Positions 16,672 through 25,266 of a stretch of 64,000 nt of DNA are shown piece after piece (positions within the stretch are counted from its first letter, which is position 1; every line of letters starts with the position of its first letter). Source of the DNA: Neisseria lactamica (GTDB taxonomy: Bacteria > Pseudomonadota > Gammaproteobacteria > Burkholderiales > Neisseriaceae); the NCBI RefSeq assembly GCF_901482445.1, contig NZ_LR590477.1, forward strand, positions 620,001-684,000. The letters are read 5' to 3'. Both the position numbers and the translations under genes were made by a program. The notes under the pieces were generated by a model. It was not told the origin of the DNA. It searched no databases and was given only the letters and a program-made list of their open reading frames with translations.

Positions 16672-17255
16672 AGATAAATACAAATAATATTCAATGCAAT
16701 AAAATACCTTTTCCTCATGCTTTTTCTAAAAATTTTTTAGACGGGCAACAAGCAAAAGATATTTTAGAATGGTTGGAAATTGCCCCTTGGCATTTAACTG
16801 TTACAGATTTCTACAGCCAGTACGAATTTTTACTTGATATACAGAATGTACCAAAAAATCTACAATTTTTGATTAGTGATGAAACAAAACAAAGATTAAA
16901 GAATTTAATGGAGAATTTATTTTCATGCCGACTAAAGGATACTGTCGAGATAGTTGCCCATCGCTTATTAGACAATCAAATCATCAAAATTCACAATGAT
17001 TACATTGAAGAGGCTGATTTCGAAGCCGAATCGCATCGCCTGCTTATTCAACTAAATCACGGCTGGTCTGCTGATAATGGAGGATATTTAATGATTTTTA
17101 ACAGCAAAAATCCACAGGATATAGCCAATATAATTTTACCGGAGCATCGAAGTATGTTTGCATTTGAAATATCAAAAGAATCTCATCACGCCGTTAGCAA
17201 AATTTATTCCGGTTGCCGCTACACCCTGATTTTTAATTTCTACAGAATTATTTGA
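16668..17255 (+). CDS. yhhC: 2-oxoglutarate/Fe(II)-dependent oxygenase of the RiPP operon
   Basis: A 195-residue protein with the Fe(II) facial triad pattern: His109-x-Asp111 in IIKIHNDYIEE, a distal His173 or His174 in SKESHHAVSKI, and Arg184 (CRYTLIFNF) placed to bind 2-oxoglutarate, with NGGYLMIFN between, as in prolyl-hydroxylase-like folds. In this context it should hydroxylate the modified precursor; the Asp39, Asn43 and Asn46 in the middle of the three triplets are attractive targets (inference). Its ATG overlaps the maturase stop, so the two are translationally coupled. AT-rich, with no DUS. No exporter, protease or immunity gene follows in the island. Confidence 0.82.
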   Translation: MKINTNNIQCNKIPFPHAFSKNFLDGQQAKDILEWLEIAPWHLTVTDFYSQYEFLLDIQNVPKNLQFLISDETKQRLKNLMENLFSCRLKDTVEIVAHRLLDNQIIKIHNDYIEEADFEAESHRLLIQLNHGWSADNGGYLMIFNSKNPQDIANIILPEHRSMFAFEISKESHHAVSKIYSGCRYTLIFNFYRII

Positions 17256-17274
17256 TAAGACATGTTTCAACAAA

Positions 17275-17323
17275 CATGACGACATATAAAGCATCGCTCT
17301 ATGTGTCGTCATGAACAGGGGGC
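17275..17323. terminator. Long hairpin after the RiPP operon
   Basis: CATGACGACATATA pairs with TATGTGTCGTCATG, a 14-bp stem with one G-U-type mismatch and a 21-nt loop. No T run follows, so it may be a transcript-stabilising hairpin or an element end rather than a classical terminator. Confidence 0.45.
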
Positions 17324-17371
17324 GGTTACTTCTGTATCCGATTAGATTCTATCGCCCTGAATAGCAAGGTT

Positions 17372-17551
17372 TTAATCAAAAAGAAAAGCAATGCGCTCCT
17401 TCCAGCGGGATGCAATGAGATAAAGATTATCTTCTCCTTGATACTAAATAATGCCGATATGTCTTATATTTTCATTTCGTAACCTCACTTTGCCTTGCCA
17501 TTTGAAAAGCTGAAACTTACTATCCGGTAGCAAAGGTAGCGTTTTACACAT
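17372..17551 (-). pseudogene. Decayed small ORF with an internal stop, unknown
   Basis: A minus-strand frame starts at ATG 17551 with AAGGA just upstream, runs 35 codons (including PDSKFQLFKWQGKVRLRNE), meets TAG at 17444-17446, and then continues in the same frame for 23 more sense codons (for example DNLYLIASRWKERIAFLFD) to TAA at 17372. The even, basic and aromatic composition on both sides of the stop suggests one former protein of about 59 residues. I do not recognise it. It may be only a chance frame. Confidence 0.35.
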
Positions 17552-17715
17552 CCTTTTTTCCCATAAAATCAAGTTTTCTCCGTCATACAAAAGCCGTTTA
17601 AAAAACCAAGCAAGTATCCTATTCTTAATCTGTTAAAATTCCATCTATACAACCTGACTAACCCCGAAGCGGCTCGAAATTTTTTCCAGCTGCCGCAAAC
17701 CATTATCCCTACGCC

Positions 17716-20700
17716 ATGACCTACCCCATCCCCAAACCCCGTGAAAAATCCCGTTGGTTCAACCTTTCGCAAGGCTCGCTGCCCTTGGCTTTGGCGCGTT
17801 ATCTGCCGCACAAGCGGCTCAAAGTCGTGCTGACCCAAGATGCGGAACAGGCGTTGCGCCTTCAGACGGCGTGGCGGTTTTTCCGTCCGCACGATACGGC
17901 GGTGTTCCTGCCGGACTGGGAAACGCTGCCTTACGAGCGTTTTTCTCCGCATCAGGATTTGGTGTCGGAGCGGCTGTCGGCGTTGTGGCAGATTAAGAGC
18001 GGCGCGGCGGATGTGTTGTTCGTGCCGGTTGCCACGGCGATGCAGAAGCTGCCGCCCGTACCGTTTCTGACAGGGCGCACGTTTTGGCTGAAAACAGGGC
18101 AGACTTTGGATATAGGCCGTCTGAAAAGCGATTTAGTGGATGCAGGTTATAACCATGTTTCCCACGTTGTTGCGGCAGGCGAGTTCGCTGTGCGCGGCGG
18201 TATTGTCGATTTGTTCCCGATGGGCAGTGAAATGCCGTACCGCATCGATTTGTTCGACGATGAAATCGACAGCATCAAAACCTTTGACACTGAAACGCAG
18301 CGCACCATTTCCCCCGTTTCCGAAATCCGCCTGCTGCCGGCACACGAGTTCCCCACCGACAGCGAGGCGCAAAAGATTTTCCGCAGCCGCTTCCGAGAAG
18401 AAGTCGACGGCAATCCGAACGATGCCGCTGTGTATAAAGCCGTCAGCAACGGTCATTTCGGCGCAGGCGTGGAATATTATCTGCCGCTGTTTTTTGAAAA
18501 CGAGCTGGAAACGCTATTTGACTATATCGGCGAAGATGCGCTGTTTGTCTCTTTGGACGATGTTCACGCCGAGGCAAACCGCTTTTGGAGCGATGTCAAA
18601 TCGCGTTACGCCATGGCGCAGGGCGACGAAACCTATCCGCCTTTGCTTCCACAGCATTTGTATCTCTCTGCCGACGTATTCGCAGGCCGTCTGAAAAACT
18701 ACGGACAAGTTCTGCCCGATGTTTCCGGCAAGGAACACACCCTGCCCGACCTTGCCGTCAACCGCCAATCCGACGAGCCTTTGCAGGCATTGAAGGACTT
18801 TCAGACGGCGTTTGAAGGACGGATTTTGCTGTGCGCCGAAAGTTTGGGACGGCGCGAAACCATGCTCGGCTTCTTGCAGCAAAACGGCTTGAAAGCCAAA
18901 CCCGTGTCCGACTGGCAGGGCTTTTTATCGGCACACGAGCCGCTGATGATTACTGTTGCGCCGTTGGCATACGGGTTCAAACTGGGCGGACTGCAATCGC
19001 CGAACCAACAGCAAGCTGCTCCAGCCTCCGAGAGAGAAAATTGGGGAGAAAGCAAAGCGGTTGCCGCTCAAAGCACCATCGCCGTCATCACCGAATCCGA
19101 CCTCTACCAATACGTCGCCCGTTCGCGCGCCCACAACCGCCGCAAGAAACACGCCGCCATTTCAGACGGCCTGTTGCGCGACCTTGCCGAAATCAACATC
19201 GGCGATCCCGTTGTTCACGAAGAACACGGCATCGGGCGGTATATGGGCTTGGTCACAATGGACTTGGGCGGCGAAACCAACGAAATGATGTTGCTCGAAT
19301 ACGCAGGCGAAGCGCAGCTTTATGTGCCCGTTTCGCAACTGCATTTAATCAGCCGCTACTCCGGTCAGGCGCATGAGAACGTCGCCCTGCACAAGCTCGG
19401 CAGCGGCGCGTGGAACAAGGCGAAGCGCAAAGCCGCCGAAAAAGCGCGCGATACCGCCGCCGAGTTGCTCAACCTCTACGCCCGACGCGCTGCCCAATCG
19501 GGACACAAGTTTGAAATCAACGAGTTGGACTATCAGGCGTTTGCCGACGGTTTCGGCTACGAGGAAACCGAAGACCAGGCCGCCGCCATCGCCGCCGTGA
19601 TTAAAGATTTGACGCAGGCGAAGCCGATGGACCGCCTTGTGTGCGGCGATGTCGGTTTCGGCAAAACCGAAGTCGCCCTGCGCGCCGCGTTTGTGGCGGT
19701 AATGGGTGGCAAACAGGTCGCCGTACTCGCCCCGACCACGCTTCTGGTCGAGCAGCACGCGCAAAATTTCGCCGACCGCTTCGCCGATTTTCCCGTGAAA
19801 GTCGCCGGCCTTTCGCGTTTCAACAACAACAAAGCCACCAAAGCCGCACTGGAAGGTATGGCGGACGGCACGGTCGATATCGTTATCGGCACGCACAAAT
19901 TGGTGCAGGACGACATCAGATTCAAAAACTTAGGTTTAGTGATTATCGATGAAGAACACCGCTTTGGCGTTCGCCAAAAAGAGCAGCTCAAACGCCTGCG
20001 CGCCAATGTCGATATCCTTACCATGACCGCCACGCCGATTCCGCGTACTTTAAGTATGGCGTTGGAAGGCCTGCGCGACTTTTCGCTGATTACCACCGCG
20101 CCCAGCCGCCGCCTCGCCGTCAAAACTTTTGTCAAACCCTTCAGCGAAGGCAGCGTGCGCGAAGCCGTATTGCGCGAACTCAAACGCGGCGGACAGGTAT
20201 TTTTCCTGCACAATGAAGTAGATACGATTGAAAATATGCGCGAGCGGCTGGAAACCCTGCTGCCCGAAGCCCGCATCGGCGTAGCGCACGGACAACTGCG
20301 CGAGCGCGAGCTGGAGCAAGTGATGCGCGACTTTTTGCAACAAAGATTTAACGTGTTGCTCTGTTCCACCATCATCGAAACCGGTATCGACATCCCCAAC
20401 GCCAACACCATCATCATCAACCGTGCCGACAAATTCGGACTGGCGCAACTGCACCAGCTTCGCGGGCGTGTCGGCCGCAGCCATCACCAAGCCTACGCCT
20501 ACCTGCTCACGCCCGAATACATCACCAAAGACGCAGAAAAACGCCTCGATGCCATTGCGGCGGCAGACGAACTCGGCGCAGGCTTCACCCTCGCCATGCA
20601 GGATTTGGAAATCCGCGGCGCAGGCGAAATCCTTGGCGAAGGTCAGTCCGGCGAAATGATGCAGGTCGGCTTCACGCTCTACACCGAAATGCTCAAACAG

Positions 20701-21210
20701 GCCGTGCGCGACCTCAAAAAAGGCCGCCAGCCCGACCTCGACGCACCGTTGGGCATTACCACCGAAATCAAACTGCACAGCCCGGCATTACTGCCCGAAA
20801 GCTACTGCCCCGACATCCACGAACGGCTCGTCCTCTACAAACGCCTCGCCGTCTGCGAAACCGTGCAGCAAATCAACGCCATACACGAAGAACTCGTCGA
20901 CCGCTTCGGCCTGCCCGAGCAACCCGTCAAAACCCTCATCGAAAGCCACCACTTACGGCTTATGGCAAAAGAATTGGGTATCGATGCCATTGATGCGGCC
21001 GGCGAAGCCGTAACCGTTACCTTCGGCAAACACCACTGTATCGACCCGACGGAGATTATCCTGCTGATTCAGACGGATAAAAAATACCGGCCGGCAGGGG
21101 CAGACAAATTGAGGTTTGCAGCGGAAATGGAAAACATCGAAGTACGGATCAACACCGTCAAAACCGTGCTAAAAACCCTGCAAAGCAAACGCCTGCCCAA
21201 AGGAAATTGA
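17716..21210 (+). CDS. mfd: Transcription-repair coupling factor Mfd
   Basis: A 1164-residue superfamily 2 translocase that recognises RNA polymerase stalled at DNA damage, pushes it off and recruits UvrA. The UvrB-like N-terminal region is followed by the RNA-polymerase-interacting domain (GDPVVHEEHGIGRYMGL, about 495-512). The translocase module has Walker A GDVGFGKTEVA (about 645-655), Walker B DEEHRFGV (about 745), TATPIPRTLSMAL and the TRG motif region, then the C-terminal autoinhibitory domain. Length is usual for the family. Several DUS copies, including AG-type, are embedded. uvrC, another excision-repair gene, begins at the window's right edge. Confidence 0.97.
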   Translation: MTYPIPKPREKSRWFNLSQGSLPLALARYLPHKRLKVVLTQDAEQALRLQTAWRFFRPHDTAVFLPDWETLPYERFSPHQDLVSERLSALWQIKSGAADVLFVPVATAMQKLPPVPFLTGRTFWLKTGQTLDIGRLKSDLVDAGYNHVSHVVAAGEFAVRGGIVDLFPMGSEMPYRIDLFDDEIDSIKTFDTETQRTISPVSEIRLLPAHEFPTDSEAQKIFRSRFREEVDGNPNDAAVYKAVSNGHFGAGVEYYLPLFFENELETLFDYIGEDALFVSLDDVHAEANRFWSDVKSRYAMAQGDETYPPLLPQHLYLSADVFAGRLKNYGQVLPDVSGKEHTLPDLAVNRQSDEPLQALKDFQTAFEGRILLCAESLGRRETMLGFLQQNGLKAKPVSDWQGFLSAHEPLMITVAPLAYGFKLGGLQSPNQQQAAPASERENWGESKAVAAQSTIAVITESDLYQYVARSRAHNRRKKHAAISDGLLRDLAEINIGDPVVHEEHGIGRYMGLVTMDLGGETNEMMLLEYAGEAQLYVPVSQLHLISRYSGQAHENVALHKLGSGAWNKAKRKAAEKARDTAAELLNLYARRAAQSGHKFEINELDYQAFADGFGYEETEDQAAAIAAVIKDLTQAKPMDRLVCGDVGFGKTEVALRAAFVAVMGGKQVAVLAPTTLLVEQHAQNFADRFADFPVKVAGLSRFNNNKATKAALEGMADGTVDIVIGTHKLVQDDIRFKNLGLVIIDEEHRFGVRQKEQLKRLRANVDILTMTATPIPRTLSMALEGLRDFSLITTAPSRRLAVKTFVKPFSEGSVREAVLRELKRGGQVFFLHNEVDTIENMRERLETLLPEARIGVAHGQLRERELEQVMRDFLQQRFNVLLCSTIIETGIDIPNANTIIINRADKFGLAQLHQLRGRVGRSHHQAYAYLLTPEYITKDAEKRLDAIAAADELGAGFTLAMQDLEIRGAGEILGEGQSGEMMQVGFTLYTEMLKQAVRDLKKGRQPDLDAPLGITTEIKLHSPALLPESYCPDIHERLVLYKRLAVCETVQQINAIHEELVDRFGLPEQPVKTLIESHHLRLMAKELGIDAIDAAGEAVTVTFGKHHCIDPTEIILLIQTDKKYRPAGADKLRFAAEMENIEVRINTVKTVLKTLQSKRLPKGN

Positions 21211-21217
21211 TGTAACG

Positions 21218-21248
21218 ATGCCGTCTGAAGAACACCGTTCAGACGGCA
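21218..21248 (+). terminator. Inverted DUS pair after mfd
   Basis: ATGCCGTCTGAA (21218-21229) pairs with TTCAGACGGCA (21238-21248) across an 8-nt loop. Confidence 0.7.
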
Positions 21249-21281
21249 CACAATCTCTCAATCCTCACCAAAGGAACAATC

Positions 21282-21737
21282 ATGTCGATTTTTCACCCCT
21301 ATTTCCAACAACTGTCCACCGAGGGTTTTGACGGAGAAGAAGATGTCCTCTGGGAAGACGAGCTGACCGTCAAAGGCAATCTTGTCGAGGTATCCCTGTG
21401 GGCAGAAAATGAAAACAGCCTGCCAACCAAAACATTGGATGCATTTGCCGCCTTCCTGTCCGAATTGGAAAAAGCCGATGATGCCGCACGCGCCGCACTG
21501 ACGGAATATTTGAAACGGGACAGCCGCTATATCGACTTTCACACCGAAGATACCCAAACAAGCCGCGATGCGGCAAAGTTTGTCCGCACCATGCAGTTGA
21601 CCTATATCAGCTTATGGGCAGAAAGTCCGGCTTTTGCCGTTATGGATTATATGCCCGCCAATATGGAAAGCGACGAAATCCTTGCCGTCAAACTGCATTT
21701 GGACGGCAGCATTTTCTCAATCGATTGGGAGAGTTGA
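21282..21737 (+). CDS. DUF2004-like protein, unknown function
   Basis: A 151-residue acidic, apparently cytosolic protein without signal peptide or membrane segment. It begins MSIFHPYFQQLSTEG and ends with SIFSIDWES, a pattern I associate with the DUF2004 family. AAAGGAAC precedes the ATG. It stands alone between mfd and panD with its own spacer. No catalytic motif is visible and no function can be assigned. Confidence 0.7.
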   Translation: MSIFHPYFQQLSTEGFDGEEDVLWEDELTVKGNLVEVSLWAENENSLPTKTLDAFAAFLSELEKADDAARAALTEYLKRDSRYIDFHTEDTQTSRDAAKFVRTMQLTYISLWAESPAFAVMDYMPANMESDEILAVKLHLDGSIFSIDWES

Positions 21738-21828
21738 GCCGGATTGCCAATCGGCAAAAATGAAATGCCGTCTGAAAACAGCTTCCCTGCCCGAAGCCTT
21801 GCCATTATGAATTTGAAAGAAACTCCAC

Positions 21829-21834
21829 TATAAT
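21829..21834 (+). promoter_or_regulatory. -10 box upstream of panD
   Basis: TATAAT in CCACTATAATAC, 64 bases before panD. The preceding TCCACTATA resembles one end of a Correia element. No convincing -35 is seen at standard spacing. Confidence 0.4.
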
Positions 21835-21898
21835 ACGGTATTCAGATTTTCAGACGGCATCGCGCCCGTCAGACCGCACACAAACCAAAAGGAAATAC

Positions 21899-22282
21899 AT
21901 GTTCCGTACTATGCTTGGCGGAAAAATCCACCGCGCCACCGTAACCGAAGCCGATTTGAACTACGTCGGCAGCATTACCGTCGATCAAGACCTATTGGAC
22001 GCGGCAGGCATCTATCCCAACGAAAAAGTCGCCATCGTCAACAACAACAACGGCGAACGTTTTGAAACCTATACCATTTCAGGCAAACGCGGCAGCGGCG
22101 TGGTCTGCCTGAACGGGGCGGCGGCCAGGCTGGTACAGAAAGGCGATATCGTCATCATCATGTCTTATATCCAACTCTCCGAGCCTGAAATCGCCGCACA
22201 CGAGCCCAAAGTCGTCTTATTGGACGGAAACAACAAAATCCGCGACATCATCTCCTATGAGCCGCCGCACACCGTGCTGTAA
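21899..22282 (+). CDS. panD: Aspartate 1-decarboxylase PanD
   Basis: A 127-residue pyruvoyl enzyme that makes beta-alanine from aspartate for pantothenate and CoA synthesis. The self-cleavage site Gly24-Ser25 is in LNYVGSITVDQ; cleavage leaves a short beta chain and an alpha chain that begins with the pyruvoyl group formed from Ser25. Tyr58-region sequence FETYTISGKRGSG and the NGAAARL segment are typical. AAAGGAAAT precedes the ATG. kdsA follows after 21 bases on the same strand, so the two are probably cotranscribed. Confidence 0.96.
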   Translation: MFRTMLGGKIHRATVTEADLNYVGSITVDQDLLDAAGIYPNEKVAIVNNNNGERFETYTISGKRGSGVVCLNGAAARLVQKGDIVIIMSYIQLSEPEIAAHEPKVVLLDGNNKIRDIISYEPPHTVL

Positions 22283-22303
22283 CCCTGAAAACGGACATTG
22301 ATT

Positions 22304-23146
22304 ATGGATATTAAAATCAACGACATCACCATCGGCAACAACTCGCCCTTCGTCCTATTCGGCGGCATCAACGTTTTAGAAGATTTGGATTCCACCCTCC
22401 AAACCTGCGCGCATTACGTCGAAGTAACCCGCAAACTGGGCATCCCCTATATCTTTAAAGCCTCTTTCGACAAGGCAAACCGTTCCTCCATCCATTCTTA
22501 TCGCGGCGTAGGCTTGGAAGAAGGCTTAAAGATTTTCGAAAAAGTCAAAGCGGAATTCGGCATCCCCGTCATTACCGACGTACACGAACCCTATCAGTGC
22601 CGACCCGTTGCCGAAGTGTGCGATGTCATCCAGCTTCCCGCCTTTCTTGCGCGGCAGACCGATTTGGTGGCCGCAATGGCGGAAACGGGCAATGTTATCA
22701 ATATCAAAAAACCCCAGTTCCTCAGCCCTTCGCAAATGAAAAATATCGTGGAAAAATTCCGCGAAGCCGGCAACGGGAAACTGATTTTATGCGAACGCGG
22801 CAGCAGCTTCGGCTACGACAACCTCATTGTCGATATGCTCGGTTTCGGCGTGATGAAACAGACTTGCGGTAACCTGCCGGTTATTTTCGACGTTACCCAT
22901 TCCCTGCAAACCCGCGATGCCGGTTCTGCCGCATCCGGCGGTCGTCGCGCACAGGCTTTGGATTTGGCACTTGCAGGCATGGCAACCCGCCTTGCCGGCC
23001 TGTTCCTCGAATCGCACCATGATCCGAAACTGGCAAAATGCGACGGCCCCAGCGCGCTGCCGCTGCACCTTTTAGAAGATTTTTTAATCCGCATCAAAGC
23101 ATTGGACGATTTAATCAAATCACAACCGATTTTAACAATCGAGTAA
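22304..23146 (+). CDS. kdsA: 3-deoxy-D-manno-octulosonate 8-phosphate synthase KdsA
   Basis: A 280-residue aldolase that condenses phosphoenolpyruvate with arabinose 5-phosphate to form KDO-8-phosphate, the first committed step to the KDO of lipooligosaccharide. Family features are FGGINVLEDL near the N-terminus, FKASFDKANRSS, TDVHEPYQ, the INIKKPQFLSP block and CERGSSFGYDNLIVD. ATG 22304 gives the conserved start; a two-residue-longer alternative at 22298 is possible. It is followed by a DUF4149 membrane protein and eno. Confidence 0.96.
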   Translation: MDIKINDITIGNNSPFVLFGGINVLEDLDSTLQTCAHYVEVTRKLGIPYIFKASFDKANRSSIHSYRGVGLEEGLKIFEKVKAEFGIPVITDVHEPYQCRPVAEVCDVIQLPAFLARQTDLVAAMAETGNVINIKKPQFLSPSQMKNIVEKFREAGNGKLILCERGSSFGYDNLIVDMLGFGVMKQTCGNLPVIFDVTHSLQTRDAGSAASGGRRAQALDLALAGMATRLAGLFLESHHDPKLAKCDGPSALPLHLLEDFLIRIKALDDLIKSQPILTIE

Positions 23147-23160
23147 CACGGTTTCGCCTT

Positions 23161-23601
23161 ATGATGCAGACTTTCCGAAAAATCAGCCTGTATGCCGCAA
23201 CCTTGTGGCTCGGTATGCAGATTATGACGGGTTATATCGCCGCACCGGTGCTGTTCAAAATGCTGCCCAAAATGCAGGCGGGCAAAATTGCCGGCGTATT
23301 GTTCGACATCCTTTCTTGGAGCGGGCTTGCCGTTTGGGGCGCGGTGCTGATTGCCGCCTTTTCCGTCCTGACCCGGCTGCAAACCGCCCTGCTGATTTTT
23401 TTATTGTCCGCCCTTGCCGCCAACCGATTCTTGGTTACACCCGTTATCGAGGCGCTGAAATACGGGCATGAGAATTGGCTGTTGTCGGCTTTGGGCGGAT
23501 CTTTCGGAATGTGGCACGGCATTTCCAGTATTGTTTTTATGGCGGCCGCCCTACTTTCGATTTACTTAAGTTGGCGGCTCTACGGCAAAAATGCCGTCTG
23601 A
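23161..23601 (+). CDS. DUF4149 membrane protein
   Basis: A 146-residue protein with four hydrophobic segments, beginning MMQTFRKISLYAATLWLGMQ and including an APVLFKMLPKMQAGKIAG loop, which is the DUF4149 (TMEM205-like) pattern. It starts 15 bases after kdsA. A DUS follows its stop codon before eno. Function is unknown. ATG 23164 is an equally good start. Confidence 0.8.
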   Translation: MMQTFRKISLYAATLWLGMQIMTGYIAAPVLFKMLPKMQAGKIAGVLFDILSWSGLAVWGAVLIAAFSVLTRLQTALLIFLLSALAANRFLVTPVIEALKYGHENWLLSALGGSFGMWHGISSIVFMAAALLSIYLSWRLYGKNAV

Positions 23602-23645
23602 AGCCTACCGCTTTACCTCACGTCACTTTAATTTGGAGAATATTT

Positions 23646-24932
23646 ATGAGCGCAATCGTTGATATTTTTGCCCGCGAGATTTTGGACTCACGCGGCAACC
23701 CCACCGTAGAATGCGATGTATTGCTGGAATCCGGAGTCATGGGACGCGCAGCCGTACCAAGCGGCGCATCAACCGGTCAGAAAGAAGCTTTGGAACTGCG
23801 CGACGGTGACAAATCCCGCTATTCCGGCAAAGGCGTATTGAAGGCGGTCGAACACGTCAACAACCAAATCGCCCAAGCCCTCATCGGTATCGATGCCAAC
23901 GAACAATCTTATATCGACCAAATTATGATTGAATTGGACGGTACTGAAAACAAAGGCAATTTGGGTGCGAACGCCACTTTGGCGGTTTCCATGGCGGTTG
24001 CACGCGCCGCTGCCGAAGATTCGGGTCTGCCGCTTTACCGCTACTTGGGCGGCGCAGGCCCGATGTCCCTGCCTGTACCGATGATGAACGTCATCAACGG
24101 CGGCGAACACGCCAACAACAGCCTGAACATCCAAGAATTTATGATTATGCCCGTCGGCGCAAAATCTTTCCGCGAAGCATTGCGCTGCGGCGCGGAAATC
24201 TTCCACGCGCTGAAAAAACTGTGCGATGGTAAAGGCTTCCCGACTACCGTCGGCGACGAAGGCGGTTTCGCCCCCAACCTGAACAGCCACAAAGAAGCCC
24301 TGCAACTGATGGTCGAAGCAACCGAAGCCGCAGGCTACAAAGCAGGCGAAGACGTGTTGTTCGCCTTGGACTGCGCGTCCAGCGAGTTCTACAAAGACGG
24401 CAAATACCACTTGGAAGCCGAAGGCCGCTTTTACACCAGTGCGGAATTTGCCGAATACTTGGAAGGCCTGGTCAACGAGTTCCCCATCATCTCCATCGAA
24501 GACGGCATGGATGAAAACGACTGGGAAGGCTGGAAACTGCTGACCGAAAAATTGGGCGGCAAAGTCCAGCTCGTTGGCGACGACCTCTTCGTTACCAATC
24601 CGAAAATCCTTGCCGAAGGCATTGAAAAAGGCGTGGCAAACGCACTATTGGTCAAAGTCAACCAAATCGGTACTTTGAGCGAAACCCTGAAAGCCGTCGA
24701 CTTGGCCAAACGCAACCGCTATGCCTGCGTAATGAGCCACCGTTCCGGCGAGACCGAAGACAGCACCATTGCCGACTTGGCAGTCGCCACCAACTGCATG
24801 CAGATTAAAACCGGTTCCCTGTCCCGTTCCGACCGTATGGCGAAATACAACCAACTGCTGCGTATCGAGGAAGAATTGGCGGAAGCCGCCTACTACCCCG
24901 GCAAGGCCGCATTCTACCAACTGGGAAAATAA
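23646..24932 (+). CDS. eno: Enolase
   Basis: A 428-residue glycolytic enzyme interconverting 2-phosphoglycerate and phosphoenolpyruvate. Visible features: the start MSAIVDIFAREILDSRGNPT, the substrate loop SGASTGQKEALELRD, GDEGGFAPN with the catalytic glutamate, the metal ligands in ALDCASSEF, SIEDGMDENDW and VGDDLFVTNP, and the catalytic-lysine region LLVKVNQIGTL, then CVMSHRSGETEDSTIAD. TTTGGAGAA precedes the ATG; the frame is open far upstream through the previous gene. ftsB follows after 14 bases, the same pairing as in many beta- and gammaproteobacteria. Confidence 0.97.
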   Translation: MSAIVDIFAREILDSRGNPTVECDVLLESGVMGRAAVPSGASTGQKEALELRDGDKSRYSGKGVLKAVEHVNNQIAQALIGIDANEQSYIDQIMIELDGTENKGNLGANATLAVSMAVARAAAEDSGLPLYRYLGGAGPMSLPVPMMNVINGGEHANNSLNIQEFMIMPVGAKSFREALRCGAEIFHALKKLCDGKGFPTTVGDEGGFAPNLNSHKEALQLMVEATEAAGYKAGEDVLFALDCASSEFYKDGKYHLEAEGRFYTSAEFAEYLEGLVNEFPIISIEDGMDENDWEGWKLLTEKLGGKVQLVGDDLFVTNPKILAEGIEKGVANALLVKVNQIGTLSETLKAVDLAKRNRYACVMSHRSGETEDSTIADLAVATNCMQIKTGSLSRSDRMAKYNQLLRIEEELAEAAYYPGKAAFYQLGK

Positions 24933-24946
24933 GAAAAGGTTAACGT

Positions 24947-25225
24947 ATGAAGTGGGTAACTGTCGTTTTATCCGTCGCCCTCGCCTGCTGCCAGTACAGC
25001 CTCTGGTTCGGCAAAGGCAGTATCGGGCGCAACAACAACCTGAAAGATCAGATTGCCGTTCAGGAAGAAAAAAACCAGACACTCGCCCTACGCAACCATT
25101 CCCTTGCAGCCGAAGTCTATGATTTGGAAAACGGTCAAGAAGCCATTTCGGAAATCGCCCGGGTAGAGCTGGGTTATATCCAAGACGGCGAAACCTTTTA
25201 CCGACTCATCAGGCATAACCGGTAA
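24947..25225 (+). CDS. ftsB: Cell division protein FtsB
   Basis: A 92-residue bitopic protein: a short cytoplasmic end, one membrane helix (about 3-20), then a periplasmic coiled coil (about 28-65) and the conserved end with ELGYIQDGETFYR. FtsB works with FtsL and FtsQ to activate septal peptidoglycan synthesis. The eno-ftsB order is conserved in related bacteria. It ends at an inverted DUS terminator. Confidence 0.92.
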   Translation: MKWVTVVLSVALACCQYSLWFGKGSIGRNNNLKDQIAVQEEKNQTLALRNHSLAAEVYDLENGQEAISEIARVELGYIQDGETFYRLIRHNR

Positions 25226-25233
25226 TGCCGTAC

Positions 25234-25266
25234 AAAAGCCGTCTGAATCCGTTTCAGACGGCTTTT
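25234..25266. terminator. DUS-core terminator between ftsB and the ferredoxin gene
   Basis: AAAAGCCGTCTGAA pairs with TTTCAGACGGCTTTT. The A and T flanks make it functional on both strands for the two convergent genes; it overlaps the last bases of the ferredoxin frame. Confidence 0.85.

Larger units (their letters stand above)
17256..17715. other. Downstream boundary of the RiPP island
   Basis: This 460-base spacer has no intact gene. It holds a long hairpin (17275-17323) and a decayed minus-strand ORF (17372-17551). The composition of the core genome returns only near mfd. Confidence 0.6.
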
